Notes: generated from the sequence alone by a model not told the origin. Positions 10,255-19,687 are shown, numbered from the stretch's first letter. The stretch: DNA of 64,000 nucleotides from an uncultured Flavobacteriales bacterium (GCA_913051865.1 CAJXHE010000001.1:1-64000); one strand, 5' to 3'. Numbers and translations: made by a program.

Positions 10255-11511
10255 TTAAATAAGAAGGGTTGAAAGAAGCTCAACAAGATCATAAGCAACT
10301 TCTCTTTTTGTCTTTAACTCAAAAATACGCTTTTCAGTATGCGCTCCGACACTTTGAAGGACAGTTACTTTGTTTGTGTCGTGGTTGAATCCTGCACCTT
10401 TGTCAGCCAATGTGTTCATGACCACAAAGTCCAGGTTCTTTCTTGTGAGCTTCGATTCAGCACTTTTTAAGCTTTCTTCTGCTGAATCTGTTTCTAATGC
10501 GAATCCCATCAATACTTGACTTGAAGACTTTGTGCGTCCCATTTCAAGCAATGTGTCAGGTGTGTTTTCAAGTAAAATAGAATCGGGCAAATCCCCTCGG
10601 TGAAGTTTTTTATTTGCGGGATTAACAGGTCTCATGTCAGCAACAGCGGCACATGCGATTCCAACGTCCATGGACGGCCAGATGCGCGTGGTTGCGTCAT
10701 ACATTTCCTGAGCTGTGCTCACATTTATTCTCTCAGCGACCCTTTGAGGTGTCTCTAAATTCACTGGACCTGAGATAAGCGTGACTTTTGCTCCGAGATC
10801 GGCCAAACGGCTTGCCAAAGCAAATCCCATTTTCCCCGTACTTCTGTTTCCCAAATATCTGACTGAATCAATAGGCTCTTCTGTAGGCCCAGCGGTCACG
10901 ACTACTTTTTTTCCAGACAAAGGCATGTTGCTCAAAAAGAACCGCTCGACAAAGTCAGCAATTACTTCAGGTTCCTCCATACGCCCTTTGCCATCTAAGC
11001 CGCTTGCAAGTGCTCCGGAAGTAGGTTCAATAATTTTAATGCCTCTTTCGGAAAGTGTTTTTAAATTTTCTTGTGTTGCGGTATTTGTAAACATATCTAG
11101 GTCCATGGCTGGCGCAACAGCTACTGGGCATCTGGAACTCAGAAAAACAGCGTGTAGTAAATTGGTACAAGCTCCTTGCGCAAAAAAGGACAATGTTTGT
11201 GCGGTACATGGGGCCACAAGGAAAAGGTCGCCCCACAGTCCCAATTCAACATGGTTTGTCCACGCTCCTGACTCAATGCTTTCAGTAAAATCTGAGTGTA
11301 CTGGGTTTCCCACCAAAGTTGCTAGGGTGAGAGGCGTAATAAAACCAGTAGCGCTCGGTGTCATAACGACCCTGACTTCAGCGCCTCTTTTTACCAATTC
11401 TCTTGCGAGAAATGCAGATTTGTAAGCAGCAATGCTTCCTGTAATACCTAGTAAAACACGACGCCCCATCAAAGTAAGGTGCACGTCGTGGGGTTCCGGT
11501 AATCCGGTCAT
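10255..11511 (-). CDS. coaBC: Bifunctional phosphopantothenoylcysteine decarboxylase / phosphopantothenate-cysteine ligase
   Basis: RRVLLGITGSIAAYKSAFLARELVKRGAEVRVVMTPSA; VVTAGPTEEPIDSVRYLGNRSTGKMGFALA. Confidence 0.97.
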   Translation of the reverse strand: MTGLPEPHDVHLTLMGRRVLLGITGSIAAYKSAFLARELVKRGAEVRVVMTPSATGFITPLTLATLVGNPVHSDFTESIESGAWTNHVELGLWGDLFLVAPCTAQTLSFFAQGACTNLLHAVFLSSRCPVAVAPAMDLDMFTNTATQENLKTLSERGIKIIEPTSGALASGLDGKGRMEEPEVIADFVERFFLSNMPLSGKKVVVTAGPTEEPIDSVRYLGNRSTGKMGFALASRLADLGAKVTLISGPVNLETPQRVAERINVSTAQEMYDATTRIWPSMDVGIACAAVADMRPVNPANKKLHRGDLPDSILLENTPDTLLEMGRTKSSSQVLMGFALETDSAEESLKSAESKLTRKNLDFVVMNTLADKGAGFNHDTNKVTVLQSVGAHTEKRIFELKTKREVAYDLVELLSTLLI

Positions 11512-11520
11512 ATCAGACGT

Positions 11521-11943
11521 TTATGAGGCTTTGTCCTCAGTCTTTGTCTCCGCCACCTTGTCGTCTGCCTTGTCGTCTGCCTTGTCGTCAGCTTTTGCTT
11601 CGATGACGAAATCTAGTTCTTCTGCTTTTTCTTCATGTCGAAAATAGATCTGGTCGTCCTCAAGTTCCTTAATCGCAATACTGTGAGGTTTTGCGAGTCT
11701 TTCGTAAAACTTGGAGATTTCAATCTGCTCACGGTTCTCGAAGACCTCTTCAAGCGTATCATTTGGAATCACAAACTCTTCCATCTTTTCAGCCAATTCT
11801 TTCTTTAAATCTTGAGAAAGCTGGTTGCTTCTTTTAGAAAGCACAACAATTGTTTCGAAAAGATTCCCTGTACCGAGTGTTTCGATCTTGTGAGTATTAC
11901 GGGTTTCCGTAGTTCTTTCAGCCTTTACGTTCTTAAAGTTCAT
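11521..11943 (-). CDS. rpoZ: RNA polymerase omega/Rpb6-like subunit with low-complexity C-terminal tail
   Basis: Position between bamD and coaBC; NLFETIVVLSKRSNQLSQDLKKELAEKMEEF; tail KADDKADDKADDKVAETKTEDKAS. Confidence 0.75.
   Translation of the reverse strand: MNFKNVKAERTTETRNTHKIETLGTGNLFETIVVLSKRSNQLSQDLKKELAEKMEEFVIPNDTLEEVFENREQIEISKFYERLAKPHSIAIKELEDDQIYFRHEEKAEELDFVIEAKADDKADDKADDKVAETKTEDKAS
11546..11591. repeat. In-frame 12-bp tandem repeat (about 3 copies) encoding ADDK units
   Basis: cttgtcgtctgc cttgtcgtctgc cttgtcgtcagc on the + strand. Confidence 0.8.
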
Positions 11944-11947
11944 GATG

Positions 11948-12763
11948 CTAGTTTTCTTCAGATTCTAGTGTTTCCACGCCTTTCACACAGTTTTTATAGA
12001 TACGTTCAGCATCAGGGATATAAGAACTGTCTGGAAATCGGGATGCAAAGGTATGAAAAGCAACCGTAGCATCGTTAAATCGAGCAAGTTTCCTTCTATT
12101 TGTACTCTGAATGGCATATTGGTAGAAGCTGTCGAGGATTAAAAACTGCAGTTCTTCGCGGTATTGTGAGTCAGGAAAGTCTTTCAAAGCATTCTTCATC
12201 GCAATTGTGGCGCTTTTATAATGTCCAATTTTATGATAGATGGCCGCAGATTCAAATGATTTCTTTTCGAGCTTTGCACGAAGTTGGTCGATCATCGTTT
12301 GGCTGCTGTCGCGGTGAGCTGAAGCAGGGTACCTGTCCATAAATACTTGCAATTCTTGCACGGCCAAAATCGTTTCTGTTTGGTCTAATGACCAGTTAGG
12401 CGACAAGTTGTAGCTACAAATAGCTGCTTGAAACTCGACACCCTCCACCAAGTCACTGTTGGGGAAGGTTTTTGAAAAGGAGTGCAAATAATATCTGGCC
12501 AGATAGAAATCATTCACACAATAATGTGCTTGGGCATAGTTGTATTGAATCTTCTGAGCACGCTGTGTTCCTCTTGTAAGTCCGACCAGTTCTTCCAACA
12601 ATGGCAATGCTTTGAAACACTTTCCAGAATCCAGAGCTGCCTGGGCGTATTCCAACTTTAGTTCTGCGTCCGAACTCTTCAGTACTTTGCTGTATTCCGT
12701 ACATCCCGATGCAAAAAGGAATACCACCGCCAGAGAAGAAAAAATAAATGAAGTTTTGAACAT
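11948..12763 (-). CDS. bamD: Outer membrane protein assembly factor BamD
   Basis: Lipoprotein signal MFKTSFIFSSLAVVFLFASGC, then TPRs; PNSDLVEGVEFQAAICSYNLSPNWSLDQTETILAVQELQVFMDRYPAS. Confidence 0.9.
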   Translation of the reverse strand: MFKTSFIFSSLAVVFLFASGCTEYSKVLKSSDAELKLEYAQAALDSGKCFKALPLLEELVGLTRGTQRAQKIQYNYAQAHYCVNDFYLARYYLHSFSKTFPNSDLVEGVEFQAAICSYNLSPNWSLDQTETILAVQELQVFMDRYPASAHRDSSQTMIDQLRAKLEKKSFESAAIYHKIGHYKSATIAMKNALKDFPDSQYREELQFLILDSFYQYAIQSTNRRKLARFNDATVAFHTFASRFPDSSYIPDAERIYKNCVKGVETLESEEN

Positions 12764-12800
12764 ATTAAAGCGAATCAAGTGCGAAGTTAGTAAGTCCTTA

Positions 12801-12832
12801 TTGTAAACTTAAGTTTGTATGCAGTAATTTTG
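12801..12832 (+). promoter_or_regulatory. Bacteroidota-type promoter: TTG-N21-TAATTTTG
   Basis: TTG at 12801-12803 and TAATTTTG at 12825-12832, upstream of the 12856 CDS. Confidence 0.55.
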
Positions 12833-12855
12833 CAACTTCATCAAAATAAATTAGC

Positions 12856-14097
12856 TTGGATATATTTGATCGCATTCGCAATGACCGAGGACCTCTTGGA
12901 CAACACGCTAAAGAAACACATGGTTACTTTACCTTTCCTAAATTAGAAGGTGAAATTTCTAATCACATGACCTTTAGAGGGAAAGAAGTGTTGGTTTGGT
13001 CTGTAAATAATTATTTGGGACTTGCCAATCATCCTGAAGTACGCAAGGTTGATGCAGATGCATCTGCGAAATGGGGAATGGGCTATCCTATGGGGGCTCG
13101 GATGATGTCAGGCCAAACTTCAGAACATGAAGCGCTTGAAAATGAACTCTCTGAGTTTATGCAGAAGGAGGACTCCTTCCTTTTAAATTTTGGTTACCAA
13201 GGCTGCCAGTCTGCCATCGAGGCGCTTGTAAGTCGCCATGACGTTATTGTATATGACAGTGAGTCTCATGCATGTATGGTTGACGGAGTTCGTCTTCATC
13301 AGGGGAAAAGATTCGTTTTCACGCACAACGACATGGAGAGTTTTGCAAAACAGCTAGAACGCGCAAAAAAAATCACAGATGTTACTGGTGGTGGAATTTT
13401 AGTTGTCACAGAAGGCGTCTTCGGTATGGCTGGAGATCAGGGGAAGCTCGCTGAGATATGCAAATTCAAAAATGAATTTGGTTTCCGCCTTTTTGTGGAT
13501 GACGCGCATGGATTTGGTACTGTAGGTGAACAAGGACGTGGCGCGGGAGACCATCAGGGCTGCCACGACCAAATTGATGTTTACTTCGGGACTTTCGCAA
13601 AGGCGATGGCGACGATTGGCGCTTTCGTTTCGGGAGATGAAGATGTGATTGATTTCCTTCGTTACAATATGCGTTCTCAGACTTTTGCAAAATCGCTTCC
13701 AATGCCGATTGTAGTTGGCGCCCGAAAGCGTCTTCAAATGCTACGTGATTCTTCTGAGCATAAGGATAACTTATGGAAGATTGCGACTTCCCTTCAGTCT
13801 GGCCTTAAATCTTCAGGATTCAACATTGGCAAAACGAATTCATGTGTGACGCCAGTTTTCCTCCAAGGCGGGCTCGGAGAGGCGACGAACCTGACGGTAG
13901 ATCTCCGTGAAAATCATGGTATTTTTTGTTCTATCGTGGTTTATCCTGTCGTTCCTAAAGACACGATTATGCTTCGGTTAATCCCAACAGCGGTTCACAC
14001 TCAAGATGATGTGGACTTTACAATCAAGATTTTTTCTAACATCAAGGCCAAACTTGAAGCTGGGGAATATAGGAGTGAAAAAATCGCTTCTTGGTAA
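12856..14097 (+). CDS. Alpha-oxoamine synthase family PLP enzyme (serine palmitoyltransferase / KBL-like)
   Basis: WSVNNYLGLANHPEV, GYPMGARMMSGQTSEHEALENEL, VDDAHGFGTVGEQGRG, YFGTFAKAMATIGAF (PLP lysine). Confidence 0.83.
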   Translation: MDIFDRIRNDRGPLGQHAKETHGYFTFPKLEGEISNHMTFRGKEVLVWSVNNYLGLANHPEVRKVDADASAKWGMGYPMGARMMSGQTSEHEALENELSEFMQKEDSFLLNFGYQGCQSAIEALVSRHDVIVYDSESHACMVDGVRLHQGKRFVFTHNDMESFAKQLERAKKITDVTGGGILVVTEGVFGMAGDQGKLAEICKFKNEFGFRLFVDDAHGFGTVGEQGRGAGDHQGCHDQIDVYFGTFAKAMATIGAFVSGDEDVIDFLRYNMRSQTFAKSLPMPIVVGARKRLQMLRDSSEHKDNLWKIATSLQSGLKSSGFNIGKTNSCVTPVFLQGGLGEATNLTVDLRENHGIFCSIVVYPVVPKDTIMLRLIPTAVHTQDDVDFTIKIFSNIKAKLEAGEYRSEKIASW

Positions 14098-14110
14098 TAA
14101 ATCATTAGAT

Positions 14111-14887
14111 GTGAGGGTCTTTATTGAGCTAGCCTACGACGGTACACAATATCACGGTTGGCAACGTCAACCTGTTTCGAGATCTGTTCAACAGGTTATA
14201 GAAGAGGCCTTAGAGCGTTTGTGTGGGTGCCCTACGGCTGTCATAGGTTGTGGTAGGACTGATGCTGAGGTTCACGCCTCATACTATGTTGCGCATTGCG
14301 ACATTCCATCGCTTCCTGCTTCTCGATTTGAGTCACTTGCGCAGTTGGCCTTCAAACTGAATGGTATGCTTGATACAGATGTGGCGATTCTGTCGGTCTC
14401 GGAAGTCTTGCCGAAGTCCCACGCGCGATTTGATGCATGTGACAGGTCATACACCTATCAACTTCACACAGAAAAGGACCCCTTCCTTTCCGGTAGATCT
14501 GCCCGGGTTTTCGGATCGCTTGATATTTCTGCAATGCGATCTGCTGCGAAACATTTGATTTTTCAAGGGGACTTTGCGGCGTTTTGCAAAACCGGTAGCG
14601 GTGTGAAAACGACAATATGCGATGTTCGGAAATTAGACATCATTTATTTTGATTCTTACCGTGTCCGCATCGAAATTTCCGCAGACAGATATTTGCGTAA
14701 CATGGTTCGGGCTATCGTTGGAACGCTATTAGATGTGGGGCGAGGTAAGATGACTGAGGAGGAATTTAAAGATGTGATTTCGTCATGTGACCGTACACGT
14801 GCAGGTAAGTCAGCTCCTGGCTGCGGTCTTTATCTTTCGAAGGTTTTGTATCCTGCAGATGTATTTATTACAAAGATTCACGCTTAG
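14111..14887 (+). CDS. truA: tRNA pseudouridine(38-40) synthase TruA
   Basis: VRVFIELAYDGTQYHGWQRQP; GCGRTDAEVHASYYVAHCD; RYLRNMVRAIVGTLLDVGRGKM. The ORF extends upstream; GTG at 14075 or 14111 are the likely starts. Confidence 0.95.
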   Translation: MRVFIELAYDGTQYHGWQRQPVSRSVQQVIEEALERLCGCPTAVIGCGRTDAEVHASYYVAHCDIPSLPASRFESLAQLAFKLNGMLDTDVAILSVSEVLPKSHARFDACDRSYTYQLHTEKDPFLSGRSARVFGSLDISAMRSAAKHLIFQGDFAAFCKTGSGVKTTICDVRKLDIIYFDSYRVRIEISADRYLRNMVRAIVGTLLDVGRGKMTEEEFKDVISSCDRTRAGKSAPGCGLYLSKVLYPADVFITKIHA

Positions 14888-14959
14888 AATCTAATTATGC
14901 TATTTCTACACTGCCTTGGACGGTACTAATTGGAAATACATACTACCTTCGCGTTCGGA

Positions 14960-16681
14960 ATGTTTAAAAATAAAAACAAGACTTTAGCGACGATTCTAAC
15001 CCAAGTAAATCCCTATAAAAAGAGGTTTGTCTTCACGGGGATATTGATCGTTGTTCTCTCTTCAATTGTTTGGGTTAGACCTGCGTTGATTAAACACGCA
15101 GTAGATGTTGAGATTGCGAATGGTGACTATGAAGGGATGCTCAAAATCTTTGCCGCAATCATTGGTGTGCTTTTGTTTGAGGCTTATTTAAAGTATCATG
15201 TGACATACTTGGCAAATTGGGTTGCCCAAAGTGTTTCTCTAGATCTGCGCTCGAAGTTGTTTAAACACATCGTTTCTTTTCGCTTAAAATTCTTTGATAG
15301 AACGCCTGTAGGTAAACTAGTAACGCGACTCGTCAGTGACATAGATGGGATTGCAAATGTGTTTTCAAATGGTCTGCTGAATGCAATCGGGGATTTACTG
15401 ACGTTGGTTGTAGTCCTTACAGCAATGTTGATCATTGACCCCAAACTCACGCTGATCATTATTCTTCCCATTCCGGTGTTGCTTTTTGCCACAAGAGTTT
15501 TTCAAAAGCACATTAAGAAATCCTTTTCTGATGTGCGAAATCAAGTGGCTAAGATGAACGAATTTGTTCAGGAGCATGTGACGGGAATGCATATCGTTCA
15601 AGCTTTCAGTAGAGAAAAAGTTGAAGCAGATAAATTTGAAAAGATTAATACTTCTCATCAAGATGCGAATGTGAGCTCCATCAAGGCGTTTAGTATTTTC
15701 TTTCCAGTTGTGGAGATGTTGAGTGCGACCAGTGTCGCCTTGTTGCTTTGGTTAGGTGTAGGAGGAGTCGTAAGGGGTGAGGTCACCCTAGGCATGTTAC
15801 TTCAGTTTATCCTGTATGTCTTTATGTTGTACCGTCCAATTCGACAGCTGGCGGATCGTTTTAATGTGCTGCAGATGGGTGTTGTGAATGCCGATAGAGT
15901 GTTTAAACTTTTTGACATCGACGAACGCATTTCAGATGACGGGTCGAGAGATGATTTGGTCTTTGATGGAAAAATAGAGTTTAAAGAGGTGTGGTTTGCT
16001 TACAGTGAGGAAAATTGGGTTCTGAAGGATATGTCTTTTACAATAGAACCAGGTGAAACAGTGGCTTTTGTCGGTGCAACGGGGGCAGGCAAGAGTTCTG
16101 TGATTAACTTGTTGTCTCGGTTTTATGACTACCAAAAAGGTCAAATTTTGATTGACGGTGTCGACATAAGAGACATTTCGCTGTCACATTTAAGGGAGAA
16201 TGTCGGGGTTGTACAGCAGGAAGTATTTCTGATGTCCGACACACTCAGAGCAAATGTGACCCTTCACGATGATGACGTTACAGATAAGATGATCTGGGAA
16301 GCTGCGGAGAAAGTAGGGGCGGATACGTTTATCAAGAAATATGACGATGCGCTAGATCTTCATGTAAGAGAACGGGGAGCGATGTTGTCTGTGGGGCAGC
16401 GTCAATTAATCGCATTCATGAGAGCGTATGTTGCTTCACCAAGTATCCTCATTTTAGATGAGGCAACGTCCTCAATAGATTCTGAATCAGAACAGATGAT
16501 TCAGCGCGCAACAACCTCCATTACACAAGATCGTACATCTTTAATTGTGGCGCACAGATTGAGTACAATCCGGGATGCAAATCGGATTTTTGTGATTGAT
16601 GCCGGATCATTAATAGAATCTGGTACGCATGATGAGTTGCTCGCTCTCAAGGGGGCTTACCACGCTTCTTTCTTTCTGTAA
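14960..16681 (+). CDS. ABC transporter ATP-binding/permease (MsbA-like exporter)
   Basis: Six-TM exporter followed by GATGAGKSSVINLLSRFYD, LSVGQRQLIAFMRAYVASPSILILDEATSSID. Confidence 0.95.
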   Translation: MFKNKNKTLATILTQVNPYKKRFVFTGILIVVLSSIVWVRPALIKHAVDVEIANGDYEGMLKIFAAIIGVLLFEAYLKYHVTYLANWVAQSVSLDLRSKLFKHIVSFRLKFFDRTPVGKLVTRLVSDIDGIANVFSNGLLNAIGDLLTLVVVLTAMLIIDPKLTLIIILPIPVLLFATRVFQKHIKKSFSDVRNQVAKMNEFVQEHVTGMHIVQAFSREKVEADKFEKINTSHQDANVSSIKAFSIFFPVVEMLSATSVALLLWLGVGGVVRGEVTLGMLLQFILYVFMLYRPIRQLADRFNVLQMGVVNADRVFKLFDIDERISDDGSRDDLVFDGKIEFKEVWFAYSEENWVLKDMSFTIEPGETVAFVGATGAGKSSVINLLSRFYDYQKGQILIDGVDIRDISLSHLRENVGVVQQEVFLMSDTLRANVTLHDDDVTDKMIWEAAEKVGADTFIKKYDDALDLHVRERGAMLSVGQRQLIAFMRAYVASPSILILDEATSSIDSESEQMIQRATTSITQDRTSLIVAHRLSTIRDANRIFVIDAGSLIESGTHDELLALKGAYHASFFL

Positions 16682-17076
16682 CCAGTCGCGCGAACATCCG
16701 CGACACAAACACCGTCTTGATTTGTTATTGTGGCATCGACATTTGCAATCCTGTGATTCAAAGTCGTCACTGTTGCTTCGGCTGTGATATGGTCCCCTGG
16801 ATGCACGGCTGCCAAATGGCGAATTGAAGTTGTTAGGCTCACGGCATGACGGCCATGGGCATTTGCGGCAAAGGCAATCGCGCTGTCGGCAAGTGCAAAT
16901 GTGATTGCCCCATGGATGATTCCAAACCCATTTGCCATTTCTTCTCTCGCAATCATAGACAAACGACAGAATCCAGGTCGGCTTTCAAGAACATCAGCCT
17001 TGAGCCAGTCTGTCATTTTATCTCCGAGTAACATTTTAGTAACTACAGGGTGGGTGTCGTTTTTTGAGTCACTCAT
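16657..17076 (-). CDS. paaI: PaaI-like hotdog-fold thioesterase
   Basis: GFGIIHGAITFALADSAIAFAANAHGRHAVSLTTSIRHLAAVHPGDHI; adjacent to paa genes. Start MSDSKND at 17076 preferred over the 17214 ORF start. Confidence 0.88.
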   Translation of the reverse strand: MSDSKNDTHPVVTKMLLGDKMTDWLKADVLESRPGFCRLSMIAREEMANGFGIIHGAITFALADSAIAFAANAHGRHAVSLTTSIRHLAAVHPGDHITAEATVTTLNHRIANVDATITNQDGVCVADVRATGYRKKEAW

Positions 17077-17077
17077 G

Positions 17078-17578
17078 TTAAAAGCACTTAAAATGTTCAA
17101 AGGGTTCGAGGCAGGCATTGCAAGTGAATGATGCTTTGCAGGGTGTAGACCCGAATGGTGAGATGAGTTTCGTTTCCTTACTCTTACAAATAGGGCAAGG
17201 TATGGTGTGTCCATCTCCTGTCAGGAACGCCTTGTCATGGCTAGATCCTTCAGGCGGAGCAATTCCATTTGCAGTCATTTTCTCGCGCGCTTCAAGTGAG
17301 ATCCAGTCTGTGGTCCATGCGGGTGACAAAACAACTTCAACTTCGGCGTCAGGATCGATTTCTCTTGCCGCTTTAAGGACATCTTTAGAAATAACTTCCG
17401 TCGCAGGACATCCTGAATAGGTGGGAGTAATCACGCAAACAATGTGGCCGTTTTTGAAATTCACGTCTCGCAGAATCCCCATGTCAACGACACTCAGGAA
17501 CGTGAGTTCAGGGTCCATTACATCTTGTAATTGACGGCTTACTGCTTTAACGAGTGAGGAAGGAGAGCGGTCAGTCAT
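17078..17578 (-). CDS. paaD: Phenylacetyl-CoA epoxidase subunit PaaD (DUF59 + C-terminal zinc ribbon)
   Basis: VMDPELTFLSVVDMGILRDV, TPTYSGCPATEVI, CPICKSKETKLISPFGSTPCKASFTCNACLEPFEHFKCF. Confidence 0.93.
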   Translation of the reverse strand: MTDRSPSSLVKAVSRQLQDVMDPELTFLSVVDMGILRDVNFKNGHIVCVITPTYSGCPATEVISKDVLKAAREIDPDAEVEVVLSPAWTTDWISLEAREKMTANGIAPPEGSSHDKAFLTGDGHTIPCPICKSKETKLISPFGSTPCKASFTCNACLEPFEHFKCF

Positions 17579-17597
17579 TTGCGTCAAGAAAGTCTGT

Positions 17598-18359
17598 TTA
17601 CCAGCTCGCGCCAGGATGTGTGCGTGGGAGTATCTGCATTTCGGCAAGCATTGTGCCGAGTGCTTCCGTGTGAATCCCCATTCTGCCACCTGTTTTCATT
17701 GCGCCATCTTGTGGTCGCACGAGTTTTGCTTCAGCAAGTACGCTGTCGATCTCTATATCCCATTGTGTTTTCAAAGCACTGAGGTCGGGCAGGAGTCCTG
17801 CAATGGATCCCGCAATGTCCACGTCATCAGCCGTAAACATCTCACCAGTATACGCCCACAAATCGTTGATTGATTTCTGAATGCGTGAGTGACTTTCTGA
17901 GGTTCCATCACCAAGTCGAATGATCCATTTGCTGCTGTGGGCCGCATGATATCGGATTTCTTTCACTGCTTTTGTAGCTATGGCAGCTGCATCCAAATCG
18001 TATGTTTGTTGTGCGACATGTTTAGCGCGTAACAGCGCATATTGGTCGAACAAAAATTGTCGCGCAATTGTGTCCCCAAAATGTCCATTTGTTTGCTCTA
18101 CAAGAAGTAAATTCTTGAATTCGTTCTCAGAACGAAGGAAAGCGAGTTCGTCATCTGTTTTAGGAGCGTCCGGGTCGAGTGATCCAGCCAGGGAGAGATA
18201 GGATTGGGTTTGGCCTATGAGGTCAAGCGCAATGTTAGTGAGTGCAATGTCTTCCTCAAGGGCGGGCGCATGGCCGCACCATTCACCCAAACGTTGGGCA
18301 AGGACAAGGGCGTCGTCTCCTAAGCGCAAAAGCGCATGCATATGTTGGGTCTTGTTCAC
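17598..18359 (-). CDS. paaC: Phenylacetyl-CoA epoxidase subunit PaaC
   Basis: LLRLGDDALVLAQRLGEWCGHAPALEEDIALTNIALDLIGQ; KEIRYHAAHSSKWIIRLGDGT. Confidence 0.94.
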   Translation of the reverse strand: MNKTQHMHALLRLGDDALVLAQRLGEWCGHAPALEEDIALTNIALDLIGQTQSYLSLAGSLDPDAPKTDDELAFLRSENEFKNLLLVEQTNGHFGDTIARQFLFDQYALLRAKHVAQQTYDLDAAAIATKAVKEIRYHAAHSSKWIIRLGDGTSESHSRIQKSINDLWAYTGEMFTADDVDIAGSIAGLLPDLSALKTQWDIEIDSVLAEAKLVRPQDGAMKTGGRMGIHTEALGTMLAEMQILPRTHPGASW

Positions 18360-18365
18360 CTTAAG

Positions 18366-18659
18366 TTACATGTGGTTAACCTCGTCTGGAAGGACGAAGA
18401 ATGTGGGGTGACGGTAGATCTTGTCGTTCGCCGGGTCAAATAATGCTTCAGAATCTGCAGGAGCACTCGCCGTAATGGATTCAGCAGGGACAACCCAAAT
18501 ACTGACACCCTCTTGTCTTCGGGTGTAGACATCACGTGCGTTTCCAATCGCCATCTCCGCATCAGAGGCGTGAAGACTCCCCACGTGTTTGTGTCCAAGG
18601 CCTTGACGACTTCTCACAAAAACTTCCCATAGGGGCCAGTTGCTTTTATTCTCACTCAT
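18366..18659 (-). CDS. paaB: Phenylacetyl-CoA epoxidase subunit PaaB
   Basis: WPLWEVFVRSRQGLGHKHVGSLHASDAEMAIGNARDVYTRRQEGVSIWVVPAESI. Confidence 0.95.
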   Translation of the reverse strand: MSENKSNWPLWEVFVRSRQGLGHKHVGSLHASDAEMAIGNARDVYTRRQEGVSIWVVPAESITASAPADSEALFDPANDKIYRHPTFFVLPDEVNHM

Positions 18660-18661
18660 CG

Positions 18662-19600
18662 TTATGTATTTGCGTTTCTTTTTTCTGAATAGGCCACCGC
18701 AGCATCTCTCACCCATTCACCATCATCGTGTGCTTTGTTTCGGTCTTCCAATCGTTCTTTGTTACAAATGCCGTTTCCAGCGATGACATCATAGAATTCT
18801 GTCCAATCTATTTCTCCGAAGTCATGACCTCCTTTATCTTCATTCCATTTGAGATCAGGATCTGGCATTTTCAGTCCGATACATTCTGCTTGAGGAACGG
18901 TCATGTCTACCATACGTTGTCTAAGCTCGTCATTGGAGAAGCGTTTGATATTCCACTTCATATTCTGTGAGCTGTGCATGCTTTCACTGTCACTCGGCCC
19001 AAACATCATGAGGGCTGGCCACCACCACCTGTTCAGCGCATCTTGTGCCATTTCTTTTTGCGCATCGGTGCCTTTCATCAATTGCATCATGATTGAATAT
19101 CCTTGACGTTGATGAAAACTTTCTTCCTTGCAAACGCGCGTCATTGCTCTGGCATAAGGTCCGTAACTGCATCTGCAAAGCGGGACTTGATTCATAATTG
19201 CGGCACCATCAACGAGCCAACCTATCGCACCAATATCGGCCCATGTGAGTGATGGGTAATTAAAAATGCTGCTGTACTTTGCTTTGCCTGAGAGCAAATC
19301 AGCCACCAAATCAGCCCTGTCTACGCCCAAGGTTTCTGCTGCAGAATATAAATACAATCCATGCCCCGCTTCATCCTGTACTTTTGCGAGTAAAATTGCC
19401 TTACGTTGGAGGCTTGGCGCACGCGTAATCCACTTGCCCTCGGGGAGCATCCCCACAATTTCAGAGTGTGCATGTTGCGAGATTTGACGTATCAAAGTCT
19501 TGCGATACGCATCAGGCATCCAGTCCTTCGGTTCAATCTTCTTATCCGCAGCTACATAGGCGTCGAACTCTTTTCTTAAATGCTCTTGAGTTTCAATCAT
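18662..19600 (-). CDS. paaA: Phenylacetyl-CoA epoxidase subunit PaaA
   Basis: [77 protein letters not shown]. Confidence 0.97.
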   Translation of the reverse strand: MIETQEHLRKEFDAYVAADKKIEPKDWMPDAYRKTLIRQISQHAHSEIVGMLPEGKWITRAPSLQRKAILLAKVQDEAGHGLYLYSAAETLGVDRADLVADLLSGKAKYSSIFNYPSLTWADIGAIGWLVDGAAIMNQVPLCRCSYGPYARAMTRVCKEESFHQRQGYSIMMQLMKGTDAQKEMAQDALNRWWWPALMMFGPSDSESMHSSQNMKWNIKRFSNDELRQRMVDMTVPQAECIGLKMPDPDLKWNEDKGGHDFGEIDWTEFYDVIAGNGICNKERLEDRNKAHDDGEWVRDAAVAYSEKRNANT

Positions 19601-19604
19601 ATAC

Positions 19605-19612
19605 CAAAGATA
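19605..19612 (-). promoter_or_regulatory. TATCTTTG (-7-type element) 4 nt before the paaA ATG
   Basis: CAAAGATA on + strand. Confidence 0.45.
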
Positions 19613-19635
19613 CTCGCATAAGGTTTTTTTTAGAT

Positions 19636-19654
19636 ATGATTTCGATCAAATCAT
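19636..19654. promoter_or_regulatory. Candidate operator palindrome in the paaA/paaE divergent intergenic region
   Basis: ATGATTT-CGATC-AAATCAT, perfect 7-bp arms. Confidence 0.5.
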
Positions 19655-19687
19655 TAAAAATACATTTTCCCGAATTATCTTCGCGCC

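Noticed and set aside
10781-11425. 214-aa + strand ORF antisense to coaBC
   Set aside because: Fully overlaps a strongly supported conserved gene; Ser/Ala/Pro-rich antisense translation without recognisable motifs.
17077-17214. N-terminal extension of the PaaI-like thioesterase ORF
   Set aside because: Overlaps paaD out of frame; homologous sequence begins after MSDSKND.
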